This document shows positions 36,101-46,698 of a DNA stretch of 64,000 nt, piece by piece (positions within the stretch are counted from its first letter, which is position 1; every line of letters begins with the position of its first letter). The notes beneath the pieces were generated by a model. That model was not told where the DNA came from. It worked only from the letters and a program-made list of their open reading frames with translations, and ran no database searches. The position numbers and the translations under genes were made by a program. This DNA comes from Telopea speciosissima (taxonomy: Eukaryota > Streptophyta > Magnoliopsida > Proteales > Proteaceae). The stretch covers positions 13,203,501-13,267,500 of the forward strand of contig NC_057916.1 in NCBI RefSeq assembly GCF_018873765.1. The letters are read 5' to 3'.

Positions 36101-39100
36101 TTCAATCAAGGCTAACCTCACTTCAAACCCAGGAGTTATGGCTATGCGGCTAAGGTGGGTGAGATGTCTCTGAACCTTGTTAAGTAGCTTGTTGGTATAG
36201 GGTATGAGTCAATGAGAGAAATCAATAGTGAATATGGTTTGGTTAGTTTTAAAACCCTATAGAGTTAACTGCAATCCACTAAAAGATGTTAATTGAAGGG
36301 AGGGCATAACAAAACAATTAAGAATATTGATCTATAAACCATATTCAGTAACCACTGTAAAAATGGTACTTGGTTCATATTTGGCTCAGGATTCAAGGAA
36401 AATCAATTGAAATCTCAAGAGCACCCAGTGAACTGTAATTGTGAAAAGGTTGGAAGATCTGGCCAAAGAAGGTGATAGCCCTGTAGATTCGTTCCCATGG
36501 TTCTGTAATGTAAATCAAATTTTTACAGCTTAAACGAATTGAAATTAAGAGCCCAAAACACATTCAGTAATCTATTTAATTGAACTTTTGACTTGTATGC
36601 TGGCCCAAATGCTGGCATGATGAGAAATCCTCCTGCCCGGAATGATGTACACCCTATGTGGCTCAGGTGGTTCCCATCAACTGGTTGATTTACATCACGG
36701 ACAATAATATGAACCATGCAGAAACACAAGAAATGTCACAAACGAATTTAGGTCTTGAAATCTTTAAGGTATATCCGTGTGAAAAAACTGTCACTAAGCA
36801 TCCCATAGTGTTGACAACCTGTCTAGCTATGCTTCCACCCTCTCATACTGGTTGATTCTCTATTTCATCTTTCTTTTGATCTTTACTGTTCATCATTTAC
36901 AAGTTCACTCATATAATTCTTTCACTTGAAATAAAAGAGTAGATGCCTGCTTTAGGAATACTGGAAAAATTGTAGATTTCTGCATTGTGTGAGAACACGT
37001 TATTATGGTTTTCAATGTATTGCCTTGTATTCTTAGGACTTTTTCCGAGTTAAAGAGATATTGGCATATTGCTATAATGAGATATTCAAAATATTGTATC
37101 ATTAGATTTTTTCTTCTGAATGAACAGAATTCAAATAAAGTCCAAGAATAACAGAAGTTTTTTAAAATGTTGAGCAGAACTGCTAAATGGCTGAGAATTT
37201 TGAATCATTAGTTTCTGTTATTAAATTTCTTGTGCTTGTTTTTGGACAGAACTTGCAGATTGATGAATTAAATTTGGCAGAAATTGGTCCAAAATTTGAG
37301 CATCATGGAATGTTTCCTGCTCGAACTAACACAGGTTAGCTGCTATCTTTCTTTAGTCTTGTTTTAGAGTTCCTACGCTTCGTAGTATACAACAAATTAT
37401 TGTTTGTTTGATCAAGTTATATCTTGGGTATTCTTTGTGGATGCTACTCATAACACACCCTGACAATCTGGCTGTTAGGCATGGGAAGATCTATCACCCT
37501 CGAGTCCTAAAGGAAAAGCAGATTACACTAGGGGCTAAACTACCTAGTGCAATATGTTTTATTTTATGTGTTCAAGTGAGGATTTGAAAGGGTCTTAGTC
37601 GATGGAAATTGGGCCAATGTGATTGGATTGATTAAAAATCCAGGGAATGAACCTTCAACATTTTCTCACCAAGTTAGACAGATCAGGCATCTTGTGATGA
37701 AGGATCCAGAAGGGATTCTTACAGGATCGATTCTGGAGGACAACCAGATTAAGATCAGGTTGTGTAGGACCAAAGAGGGATAGAAAGGTCGCAAGCTAGG
37801 GAAGATGAAGAGTCACCTAGCCACAGTTTAAGTTCAAGGTGGTTTGATGGAAGGTTGAAGATGATGGTGATAGATGAAGTTGAAATTAAGAGAAGAAGAT
37901 AAACAGAAAATAAAAGATAGCTTTGGCAGCCTAGAGTCCCACTAGTTGCCCAACTGTCGGAGTCCCACCAAGGTCACGATTGAAGGAGTCCCACCTTGAT
38001 GCCACTTGAGTCTCACAAGAGGATTTTTTTTTTAAAAAAAAAAAATTCTGGGTGTGCTGAAATAGCATTCCACCATTCTATTATATAGGGAAAAAAGAGG
38101 CTTAATAGTCTCTTGGATTACTTCAAAATGAATTAAAAGACTGTTGGAATTCCGAGACCAAATGGAATTCCCAACACCTAGAAACTAACCCCAATAAATA
38201 GAAAGCTGTTCCCAAGACATAGGAACTACAAACAAGATATAATGACTACTAAGCTAGGAAGACTAAAAGACTAATTAATACTACCTAGGAAACTATAACC
38301 CACTACATTAATTAACCTAGGAATTAAATTATGAAAATAAGCTATTACTAAGCCTAATCCCGTATGCCTTTTTTGTACCCACATTTTAGGCCCATTAAAG
38401 TGGCCCATTACAAAGAAAACACATGGAATCAAAGGCCCAATGTATACATAACCCCACCCAAGGCTTATTTCCAATAAAATAAGCTCATTATGTGACTTAT
38501 CTCCATCATCTTGTCTCAATTGAACTTCTCGTTCATGATATTTTAAGATGTTGTAAAACGATAGGCGATGAGACTGCTAAACAGCTAGTAATTCTACCTA
38601 TTATTTTTGTTGTATCCTCAATTCCATTATAATATGTTGTAGAGTGTTCGCATTGCTTTTGTTTGTAGTTTTGGGGGTTGCTTTCATCACCATTTCAGCA
38701 TGGGTGGGCTATGATATAAAAGAAAGAGAAATATTGGAAGACTCTATTACCTTCTAATGTTCCTTGTAAATCCATGAGACTATCTTGGATCAGTAAAATA
38801 AAGGCCCATGCACGCAAGCATGCACATTTAGATAAAAAAGAGAGCTTTCGTATCCATGACGCACCTTAATTCATCACAAATTAACAACCATGCTAACAAA
38901 ATTAACAAGTATATAGAGTTTGAAAATTCAAACAATGGGTTGGCCTGGACTCTTAAGTCTTAACAAACCCAAGGATAACGCAAATAACTTCTGAAGTTCT
39001 GATACCATAAAATACCAAACCCAATCCTCTGATTGAACCAAGCTTGTACTGATATGAGTAACAAAAATTAATGAAGTAACCCTAATCACCAAACGTGCAA

Positions 39101-42100
39101 GAAATCAATTCAGAAAGAAAAAAAAGATTAGGATGCTACACTAAAGGTGCCAACCCCCATAACCATGGTTCGTGATTTCGGTCAAAACGAAACTGTGTGC
39201 GATTCTAGAGGCATGTAATATTTCGACCTAAACTTTCAATTTTCGGTCAAAATTTCATACTGTTTTGGCGTTCAGTTTCGTACCGCTGAAACAGTGCATG
39301 GATTTGATTTAAATACCATATCTTGTCAAAATGGGTCATTGTTTCGACTCCAACCCCTTGCTTTTGAGTGTTTTGGCCATTCTACTTGAAAATCTTGGCG
39401 GAACATGTTGGAGGCTTCTACAACACATCTACAGCAAAGAGTTAGTGCATTTGGGTTAGATTTCTTGAAAATTCACAATTTGAAGTACAATAAAGATTTG
39501 TTGCATTTGAGTTAGATTTCTTGAAAATTCACAATTTGAAGTATACCCTTCACTGGTTTGATCGCTGGTTTCCCTAGGAAGTCTCTCCCTATCACTTACC
39601 TGGGGGCACCTCTATACTCAGGAAGACTGAAGATTTGTCTGTTCGAGGGCTTGATTGAGAAGATTAGATCTAAGGTTGCAAGGTGGCAAGGAAAATTACT
39701 GATTGCAGGAGGCAGGATCACTCTCTTGAAGCATGTTCTGTCTTCGATCCCCTTACATGTCCTTGCTACTTTGTCCCCACCCAAGGCTGTCACTCGCCGC
39801 ATTTATGGAATCTTTGGTGATTTCCTGTGGGGTAGTTCGGAGTGGGGGAAGAGACGGCATTGGGTCAGCTGGCACAGAGTTTGTAGACCGATTGAGGAAG
39901 GGGGCTTGGGGATTAGGCTGCTGGAGGACGTTGGCCTATCCCTCAGGCTGAAAGGCCTATGGCGGGTCCTTAGGGAGCAATCCTTATGGAGTGATTTCTT
40001 TAAAGCCAAGTTCAAAAATCAGCATGTGGCTCTAGCAGGGGCACCTACGACCGGTTCGAAATCTTGGCGGAACACTTTGGAACACAAGGACCTCCTATTG
40101 AACAATTCCAGATGGCTACTAGGGTCGGGTAACATTCTTTTTTGGCGGGATAACTGGACAGGTTTTGGCCCATTGATAGACATCGTGGATAATGGCCTGG
40201 TCGTTGATGTGGAGCAGCAGGTAAAGGACGCCGTCACTGAGGATGGCTCTTGGAGGCAGGAGGTGTTAGCCATCATAGACTCGGACCTTGTTAGAGAGCA
40301 TATCTTATCGGGACCCTTCAGCTTATCGGACTGCGAGGACAGGTTGGTCTGGACCCCCTGTGGAAATGGATTATTCTCTACCAAGGCTGTTTGGAATGTA
40401 GTGCGGAGTGGGGCAGCAATGGTTTCTTATGCAAAGTGGCTGTGGAACCAAACTCTTCCGGTGACAGTGGGTTTCTTCTCTTGGCAGTAGTTGAATGGGA
40501 AGATACCCACTGATGATGATGTAAACTGGCTGTCTAAAACCAGCCGCAGGTGTAGGGATTCTTCCCTACACCAGCCTAAGTAACCATCGGGTAGGTGTAG
40601 GGATGAATCCCTACACTAGCAACAATCGTGGGGATTTTTAGTATTTGTTTTATTTTTATTGAGTTGTAATCTAATTAGGATTCCTAGTGCAAATCTGAAT
40701 CCTAATTAGAAGTCCTATGTTTTATTTTTATTGAGTTGTAATCTAATTAGGATTCCTAGTGCAAATCTGAATCCTAATTAAAAGTCCTAAGTCCTAGTTA
40801 GCATTCCTATTTTGAGTCCTAGTCCTAGTTGGCATTCCTATTTCTATTTTGAGTCCTAGTCATAGTTAGGATTTATTTTATGTCCACCTTGAAGGCTATA
40901 TAATGTAAAGAGCTCCATTGAGCCCCCACGATTTAATGAAGAAGATTATTGCTTTAATGCATTCCTTGTCACGAGATGAGATATTTGTGAAGGTGAGGTG
41001 AGATAGCCTTCACTAGTTCACTTTTTCTCTCCTTCGAGTGCATTCAAGTTTGTCAAGTTTGTTGTTGCCGATTGTGTGAAGGTTCAAAGATTAGTTACTC
41101 GGATCTGTTCTCGGTCAAGGATCCATCCAACACAAGTAAGCTTTCATCCCAATCCCCTAACCCTTCTTCTCCTATCCGTACCATCAAACCCTAACTCCAT
41201 TAACCCTAACCCTCGGTTCATCTAATCCTCCATTACCCTAACCAATTGCATTATACCCAAGCGATTCTGGTTCGGTTTTAGTTGGATTGACATCCATCTG
41301 GAATTACATTAGATGACTCTGTGATGGCGCTGGGTATCCCTCTGGCTTCAAAGTGCTGCTGCTGTGGAAGGCCCCGTAGTGAGACGACGGATCATTGCCT
41401 CGTCGCTGGAGGCACAACAACCAGAGTATGGGAACACTTCTCCAGAATTTTTGACATACCCCTTCTTCCCACCCAAGATGCAAGGAGTAGGGTGCTGTTT
41501 TGGCAAGGTCTGGCAGGCTGCAATAACGTTAGTGCGTATATTACTGGAATTCTACCTTCTCTGATCATCTGGGAGCTATGGAAGGAGAGGAACCTTAGAA
41601 GGCACGGGGAAAAAAGGAGGACAGCCAGCTCCATCATTGAATGCATCAAAACCTGGGTGAGGGAGTTGACCTATCCGGCTAAGATAGGCTCTCACAGTTC
41701 TGCTAGGGCAGGCTTGATTTTGCAGTGCCTTGGCTTGTCTGCGCCAAACCTCAGGATGAAACGTCCTTTGCCGGTATACTGGTGCCCTCCTTTTGTCACA
41801 GTAAAGCTGAATGTGGATGGAGCCTGTTGTGGTAACCCTGGCCTGGGCGGTGGGGGAGGGGTTATTAGGGACAAACAAGGGGAAGTCCTGGCTGCTTTTG
41901 CTAACTTTTATGGCCCTTGCACGAACTCATTGGCAGAGCTAAGGGCCTTGAGGGATGGGCTGAAACTGTGCAAGCTGATGGGTCTAGTAGATGTGGTGGT
42001 TAACTGTGACTCAGAAACAACTGTCAAGGCAATTAACTTGCTGAGGTGCAACTTATGGGAAGGATGTTACTACTACAAGGAGATTCAAGAATTAGTGGTT

Positions 42101-45100
42101 GCAACATGGGCCAGTGTTGTGTTCGCTTACCGGGAGAGCAACAGAGCGGCTGATTGGTTAGCAAAGTATTCCTGTGATTCAAAGACATCTGCTAGGTTTG
42201 AGCCTGGGAGCATGCCGTTGGGACAGTTCCATACCATTCTCAGTGAGGACAAGGCCGGGTTGCCTGTCCTACGATGTTAATTCTGGTTGCTTCTTGATGG
42301 TTTTGTATAGGGTGGCGAGGCATTCTTGAGTGGTGTGTTTTATTGATGTTCTGGGTTGGGGTAAGGCGGTAAGTCCCCCCTTGTATTCTTTATTATTTTA
42401 TTTGGTTTCTAATAAAAGCTTAGGGGCTAGCCCGGGTCCCAGGTAATATTCGGGTTTAAAAAAAAAAAAGAAAAAAAAAAATAAAGAAAAGAAAGAAAAA
42501 AGTATACCCTTTTCCCTAAAGTTAATTTTTGCAAAAAATAGGGTAAATATGTAGTGGTTAGGCTTGAATTTTGTATATGTTAGATATCATAGGTCGATTT
42601 ACAATTTCACGGAGTTGGATATAATTTTCTGTTTTTAAATTTCCTGGTTTAAAAATTGATTTTCTTGCAACAAATTTTTTATAAATCAGGGTTACTACTT
42701 AGTGATTGACTGTTCATGTATGAAGTTATAGTTGTAACATCTGTACACTTGTACGTGTATGGTGTACTTGTAGTTGTAAGTTGTAACAATGGTTCAAAAT
42801 TTCGCCATATATCGCTGAAATTTTGGCAAATTTCTTAAATTTTGACACTACCGAGACAAGATGGGCTTCCAAAATGAAAAATGTTCAAATTTCGTCGAAA
42901 TTTCGGCATTTCACTGAAATATCGCCGAAACTGCTACATCCTTATGCACGTGACTCTTTAAACTTAAGTATAAAAGCAACATCTCGCTGGTCTCGGTCAA
43001 AATTTCGACCGAGACCTTGTAGAGAGTGCTTTTGTTGCTTTTTTTTTGGTCCTCCAAGCCATTCTTTGTGGGGGAAACACTTGTTCATCATCATTTTCGA
43101 TAGATCATCGCCGGAAACACGTTAGAAACACCTCCTAGCACATTTGTGAAGGCTTTTTCACTGTTTAAGGTAATTTTTTTTCTTCTCTAAAACTATTTTT
43201 TGGAAAATACTATGTTCAATACTTGTTCAATACTTGGATGTCGACTCTAGCGGAGCATGAGAGGGGTCGATCCAGGAAGGCATATCAATTATTACTAGAA
43301 TTTGTTTTATGAAAGTTGTGAGTCTTGTGAGTTGTGACTTGGTGTATTGAGTATTGAACTATTGACTATTATGGAGTTTATGAGTTATGACTTATGATGT
43401 TATGCTCTTATGACTTTATGAGTTTAAAGTTTCAACTAAAGGCTACATTTGACTTTATTTTTGTTTTATTACTTTGTTTAAATTTGTTATTATGTCTTTT
43501 AGTACTTCAACAATGTATATTTAACTATTTATACATCAGGGTCTGATCTTATACTGTCAATCAAGGGTGCAAACCCAAAACACCACTTTGAGTTCATTTT
43601 TTTGCCATATGAATGTTTAAATATGTTTATTTAGCTTAAATAAGGGTGTACATGAAGTATCAGACCTTAATATGGCCAAAAACCCACCGAGATGGAGTGT
43701 CGAAATATGGCAGAAAAATTACCATATTTTACTGAAATTTCGGAAATTTCGACCAGCCCGAAATGGCGAGACAAGACGAAATTTTGAACTATGGTTGTAA
43801 CATTTTGACATTTAATAATATTAAATAAATTTCTCCATTTGTAAATTGCAATTGCATATTTTAGTTGTTTTCATTTTTTTTGGTGTGTTATAGTACTCAA
43901 TTATGTGTAGCATAAGTTGTATTTGAGAAATATACAACCAAGGTACGCCATACTCTGCCAACCTATGGTATGAAACTGAACTAACATATTGAGTGTGTTT
44001 TTTAACAATCTAAAGGTTCCATTGTATTTAGGGATGCTTAATTAGGGTCTTCATGAAGTTTCGAACTAAATTTGGCCATTTGACCACTGAAATGGTCAAA
44101 CGAAACCAACCACCGAAATGTGCAGAGTTTCAACCGAATTTTGGTGGTTTCGTGAAATATTTTGGTTTTGACCAAGGTTGAAACCAACTTCTTAAACCTT
44201 GCCCACCACTAACCCTTGACAGTCAAATCATAATGTCGATAAATCACATACATGGGCATATTTTAGTGGAATTAAGCCTTGGGTTGGATTCTGTACATGT
44301 TGGGTCATTGGTCCAAGGGCTTTTCATTGTAATGGGCCACTTTAATGGACTTAAAATATGGGTAGTAGTTAGGAATACAGGATTTACTTAGTTACTTTGG
44401 AGTCCTAGTTAGAATAGGAATTGTTTTTAAGTCTTTAATTGGTCAATTAAGTAGCTAATTTGATTACTAGTTGGTTTTGTTATCTAGTAATGTTAGGAGT
44501 TTTGGGAGTGTATATATATAGACTGCCTTTCAGGTACATGAATTTATGAAATATAGCCTTCAGTTTCTGAAGTTTGCTGTTGTGGATTCAGTAATGTGCT
44601 TGGTGGATTCCAAGTGAGGGCTTAGATGGATTTCTAGCCTGGATAACTATCTATCTCTGTTTCAATATCACAGGTTGGCTTCTTCTAGTTCTATACTCCC
44701 TGCGGCACCCCTTTTCTCTGTTCTGATTCAGTCAGTTTCTTCTTATGTTTTCCTTCAGTTACTGTACTGAGTTAGCTATGAACTAATAAATAAGATTCTG
44801 TGTACAAGGGTTGAAGCAAGGTACAAGCTTCCAGATATATTCCATGAGGAGATGACTCATAGCCTTTCCAATTGAGAGAACCCTTGCAATGTCAATAAGA
44901 CATTGGTGGAATGAAAAAATGTACAATGTCTATCATCATCAAGGTTTAAAGTGTCGGTATCGGGGATCGTATCGTATCAGAGAGATGTAAGATACTCTAA
45001 GATACGCATGGAAACAGCCTCTCCTGCGAAACAGGGGGTAAGGCTGCGTACATTTGCCCCTCCGAGACCCTGCACTAGCGGGAGCCTCGTGTACTGTAAC

Positions 45101-46698
45101 GCTCCCTTATAAAAAGGAGAATAAAGTACGACGAGACAAGTGCATTCAATTGATTATGTATAAAGAATGAGATTTCTTACATGTACTGATACCAAACTTC
45201 TTTAGGTATCATATCAGTAACTTAAAGATACGATACATATCGGTTAGTTTTGACGGATACAGTAGGATACTTAAAACTTTATTCATCATAAGAAGAAAAA
45301 AAGTATGATTATCTTATGGTGAGCATTCTCCCTTGCAGAAAGTCAACAGCTGATTCATTGTGTACCATAGGGATTGCTAGACCTTGATGCCAAAAGTAGA
45401 GGGTCAAATTTAGCCTATCTAACTGGCAAAACTTCTGCCCCAAACAAGACACAGAATTGCGTCAAAAGCTAGTGCAAAAGTGACAATAGATTCCTAAAAA
45501 TGCCTCTAGGTTCCATCGTAACATTATTTTAGTTATGAGCCACTTCCCTTTCTCATTTTGAGCTAAAATTTGACCAGTGGGATGGGTGTGGTGTCCTCTA
45601 TCACATGGACCCACTCACGTCTTTTTGCATTCACCACATGGAAAATTTTGGGACTTGGTGAACCCGCAAAACCCATGGGCACTGGTTTTTTAGGGCCTTC
45701 AAGTGGTGGTGAACTGATGATGATAGACATACCTAGAAGACTGGCTACCTAGTGCTTGGATCATACCATTTTGATATGATTCTCATTCTTCAGTTCTTGA
45801 TCTTAACTCACAGATTCCATTATTATGATTTATGAACTCATAAGGTTATGGGTCTAACTTATGGTATTGAACTGTGCACGGGCTTATTGAAGCTGAAATA
45901 TTTTCTGAGGGTCACCCACTGCTTTATTATTATTATTGTTATTATGCACTATTTCTTGGTCTTTGCTGCTCCATTTCTTTTGCATACATGCTTTTGGATT
46001 CTATATGAACTTGTGGATCTTAATGACTGATGAGCCTTTGTTATTTAATTTTTTTTTCAGAATTTGTGCAAGTCTTTTCTCGTTCGCACCTAAAAATGCG
46101 TGTTTGGGAGCGTGGTGCCGGTCAGTCATTTGTTTCACATCTGAACTATTATCGCTGGGACTTGATTCATCTCTTTTAGTTGATATGTGGGCTTGTTTCA
46201 TTTTCTTTTGAAGTTTGGTTGGTGAAGAAGACCTCTGAAATGAATTCCTGCTCCAATTCTGTGTGTGGTTCATAACAGGGTTTAAGCTGTCTTTTCATAG
46301 ATTAGAAGATCCATGTGTTGGAACATGCCAGACCATTTAAATAGTCATTTGAATTACTCAACTAAGGGCTCCTAAACTTTAAATCTTTTCTGTAAAATAG
46401 GAGCAACACTAGCTTGTGGAACTGGAGCTTGCGCAGTTGTGGTTGCAGCAGTTCTTGAGGGCCGTTCTGAGAGGGTGAGTAGAGTATAATTTCATTTAAT
46501 GGAAATTAAACTTAGATCATTCTTCTCCCTATGCTTAGTTTTTCTTATAGATGTTTCCTCAATACTTCATTGTCTTCCCAGAGCTGCACGGTTGATCTGC
46601 CCGGGGGTCCTTTGGAAATCCAATGGAGTAAGGAAGACAATCATGTTTACATGACTGGGCCTGCCGAGGTAGTGTTTTATGGATCTGTACCTCTTTAA
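21234..46698 (+). CDS. DAPF: Diaminopimelate epimerase, chloroplast precursor (nine exons)
   Basis: Exons: 21234-21503, 21631-21798, 23803-23873, 33362-33419, 35583-35762, 37250-37334, 46061-46120, 46401-46474, 46582-46698. All junctions are GT-AG and the phases fit, giving 360 aa. The enzyme interconverts LL- and meso-2,6-diaminopimelate in plastid lysine synthesis without a cofactor, using two cysteines. Both are present: Cys148 in [12 protein letters not shown] and Cys303 in [13 protein letters not shown]. Residues 1 to about 55 are Ser-rich and look like a transit peptide; the mature part starts near [13 protein letters not shown]. Other family marks are [40 protein letters not shown] and [16 protein letters not shown]. 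The end [13 protein letters not shown] reads through a possible GT in the last exon. ATG 21234 is preferred over the upstream TTG. Introns 3 (9.5 kb) and 6 (8.7 kb) are swollen with transposons but the exons are intact. Confidence 0.95.
24081..24111. repeat. Poly-A tract in DAPF intron 3
   Basis: About 30 A after a C-rich run. It may be a retroelement tail, but no element body was recognised beside it. Confidence 0.8.
24483..24624. mobile_element. MITE in DAPF intron 3
   Basis: Perfect 14-bp terminal inverted repeats, ATAGTTGTCAAGGC and GCCTTGACAACTAT, bound a 142-bp element with TTGCCTTGGA-rich interior. No clear target-site duplication. Confidence 0.7.
25350..25909 (-). repeat. LTR-like fossil, minus orientation
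   Basis: Read on the minus strand it shows a TATA-like box (CTATAAATAAG at about 25640) and, just past its end near 25330, TGGTATCAAAGCC, close to the initiator-tRNA-Met primer site used by plant Ty1/copia-type and pararetroviral elements. The same sequence in the opposite orientation lies at 31008-32497. Old and degenerate; no intact internal region. Confidence 0.5.
25911..27387. mobile_element. Virus-like fossil bounded by ~200-bp inverted repeats
   Basis: Inverted repeats 25911-26118 and 27193-27387 match closely (for example GGTGAAGCTTGTGGAC against its complement near 27350). Between them, plus-strand ORFs at 26174-26437 and 26604-26843 carry an RNase-H-end-like motif ([11 protein letters not shown]) and a protein segment I do not recognise. 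The first motif fits reverse-transcribing elements, perhaps an endogenous pararetrovirus (Caulimoviridae). The copy is clearly broken, with several interruptions, and has no envelope or complete polymerase. Family assignment is tentative. Confidence 0.35.
27388..28325 (-). mobile_element. Internal-region remnant of an LTR retrotransposon
   Basis: Next to the LTR-like arm at 28326, the minus strand shows TTTTGGCACGCCCGGTGGGA, a leader/primer-site type sequence common in plant Ty3-type elements. Only short unrecognised ORFs follow. Degenerate fossil. Confidence 0.35.
28326..29188 (-). repeat. LTR-like inverted arm, left copy
   Basis: Near-identical reverse complement of 30136-31004. It contains an array of degenerate GGTCACTGACCGTTTTTCGG units (about 28910-29110), a TATA-like box in minus orientation (CTATAAATAGAG at about 28820), and an end near TAAACCCTATTTTTGG. 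Confidence 0.6.
30136..31004 (+). repeat. LTR-like inverted arm, right copy
   Basis: Starts TGTTTATACCCTATTTTTGG at 30141, contains the same GGTCA/GACCG array (30185-30420), and has CCTATAAATAGAG at about 30508. Oriented away from the left copy, with about 950 bases between. This is not the direct-repeat arrangement of one intact element. Confidence 0.6.
31008..32497 (+). repeat. LTR-like fossil, plus orientation, split by an insertion
   Basis: Segments 31008-31165 and 32310-32497 match consecutive parts of 25350-25909 on the other strand. The interval 31170-32305 has no counterpart there and looks inserted. Old and degenerate. Confidence 0.5.
31170..32305. mobile_element. Insertion with GAGATCTCGG palindromic array
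   Basis: About 1.1 kb present in the right LTR-like copy and absent from its partner. The right end (32085-32300) is dense in CGAGATCTCGGCGAGATCTC-type self-complementary units. The left part is AT-rich and featureless. No transposase; class unknown. Confidence 0.4.
33490..34757. mobile_element. Inverted-repeat element in DAPF intron 4
   Basis: Both ends carry clusters of AATCGG/CCGATT motifs in opposite orientation (left 33497-33640, right 34600-34757). The interior is GC- and CT-richer, with ORFs (33645-33902 minus; 34114-34311 plus) that have no recognised domain. It may be a non-autonomous DNA element that picked up host sequence. Related end motifs recur at 48030-48240 and 61940-62035. 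Confidence 0.4.
38030..38520 (-). repeat. Solo-LTR-like fragment, minus orientation
   Basis: The minus strand contains AATAAGCCTTGGGT, GTAATGGGCCACTTTAATGG and, downstream, a TATA-like CTATATAAT near 38085. The same order of motifs on the plus strand occurs at 44260-44600, so the two are related copies of one old LTR-type family. Confidence 0.45.
39160..39538. repeat. Degenerate TTTCGGTC repeat and 55-bp tandem duplication
   Basis: 39175-39370 is rich in TTTCGGTCAAAA/GAAAC motifs like those at 42789-43060 and 44090-44200. At 39447-39543 a 41-base stretch (TGCATTTGGGTTAGATTTC...) occurs twice with a 55-base period. The LINE landed at the end of the second copy. Confidence 0.5.
39551..42499 (+). 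mobile_element. 5'-truncated LINE (plant L1 type with RNase H)
   Basis: Flanked by the 12-base target-site duplication AAGTATACCCTT at 39539-39550 and 42500-42511, and ending in an A-rich tail from about 42458. ORF 39558-40490 encodes the part after the reverse-transcriptase palm ([58 protein letters not shown]). ORF 41321-42280 has a CCCCGRP zinc-finger-like motif and an RNase H domain with [29 protein letters not shown] and [10 protein letters not shown], so the acidic catalytic residues are present. The endonuclease and the YADD part of the polymerase are lost by 5' truncation. One in-frame TAG (40488-40490) precedes LNGKIPTDD. Dead copy, unable to move by itself. Confidence 0.9.
40520..41311 (+). 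mobile_element. LTR-like insertion (solo LTR or TRIM-like) inside the LINE
   Basis: Starts TGTAAACTGG, ends near GAATTACATTA, and is flanked by the 5-bp duplication GATGA (40515-40519 and 41312-41316); the boundary is uncertain by three bases. It contains CCTACAC hairpin repeats (40548-40617), a duplicated 80-base AATTAGGATTCCTAGTGC unit, a TATA-like GGCTATATAATG (about 40897), and AAACCCTAA-type motifs near the end. No coding capacity. It interrupts the LINE frame exactly at [11 protein letters not shown], so it is younger than the LINE. Confidence 0.6.
42789..43793. mobile_element. MULE-like element C in DAPF intron 6
   Basis: Flanked by the 9-base direct repeat GTTGTAACA (42780-42788 and 43794-43802). 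The ends are short inverted repeats (ATGGTTCAAAATTTCG with CGAAATTTTGAACTATG), and AATTTCG/CGAAATTT motifs cluster subterminally. At 1,005 bp with no ORF of note it is non-autonomous. The 9-bp TSD fits Mutator-like elements. Confidence 0.6.
44255..44600 (+). repeat. Solo-LTR-like fragment, plus orientation
   Basis: Shares AAGCCTTGGGTT and GTAATGGGCCACTTTAATGG with the minus-strand copy at 38030-38520, and has a TATA-like TATATATATAG at about 44511. No internal region adjoins it. Confidence 0.45.
45008..45106 (+). mobile_element. Au SINE, 3' part
   Basis: GGAAACAGCCTCTCCTGCG, then GGGGTAAGGCTGCGTACAT, then GCGGGAGCCTCGTGTACTG is the characteristic body and end of Au SINEs. The tRNA-like head is missing, replaced by GTATCG-type repeat sequence. 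Confidence 0.75.

Noticed and set aside
40900-41250. CRISPR-like or interstitial telomere array from AAACCCTAA motifs
   Set aside because: Only a few scattered CCCTAA copies without regular spacing; plant telo-box-like motifs inside an LTR-like insertion. CRISPR arrays are not expected in a plant nucleus and none was seen.
46677-46698. A further DAPF intron starting at the GT after GPAE
   Set aside because: Reading on gives VVFYGSVPL and a stop, the usual C-terminus of plant DapF, so the last exon continues.
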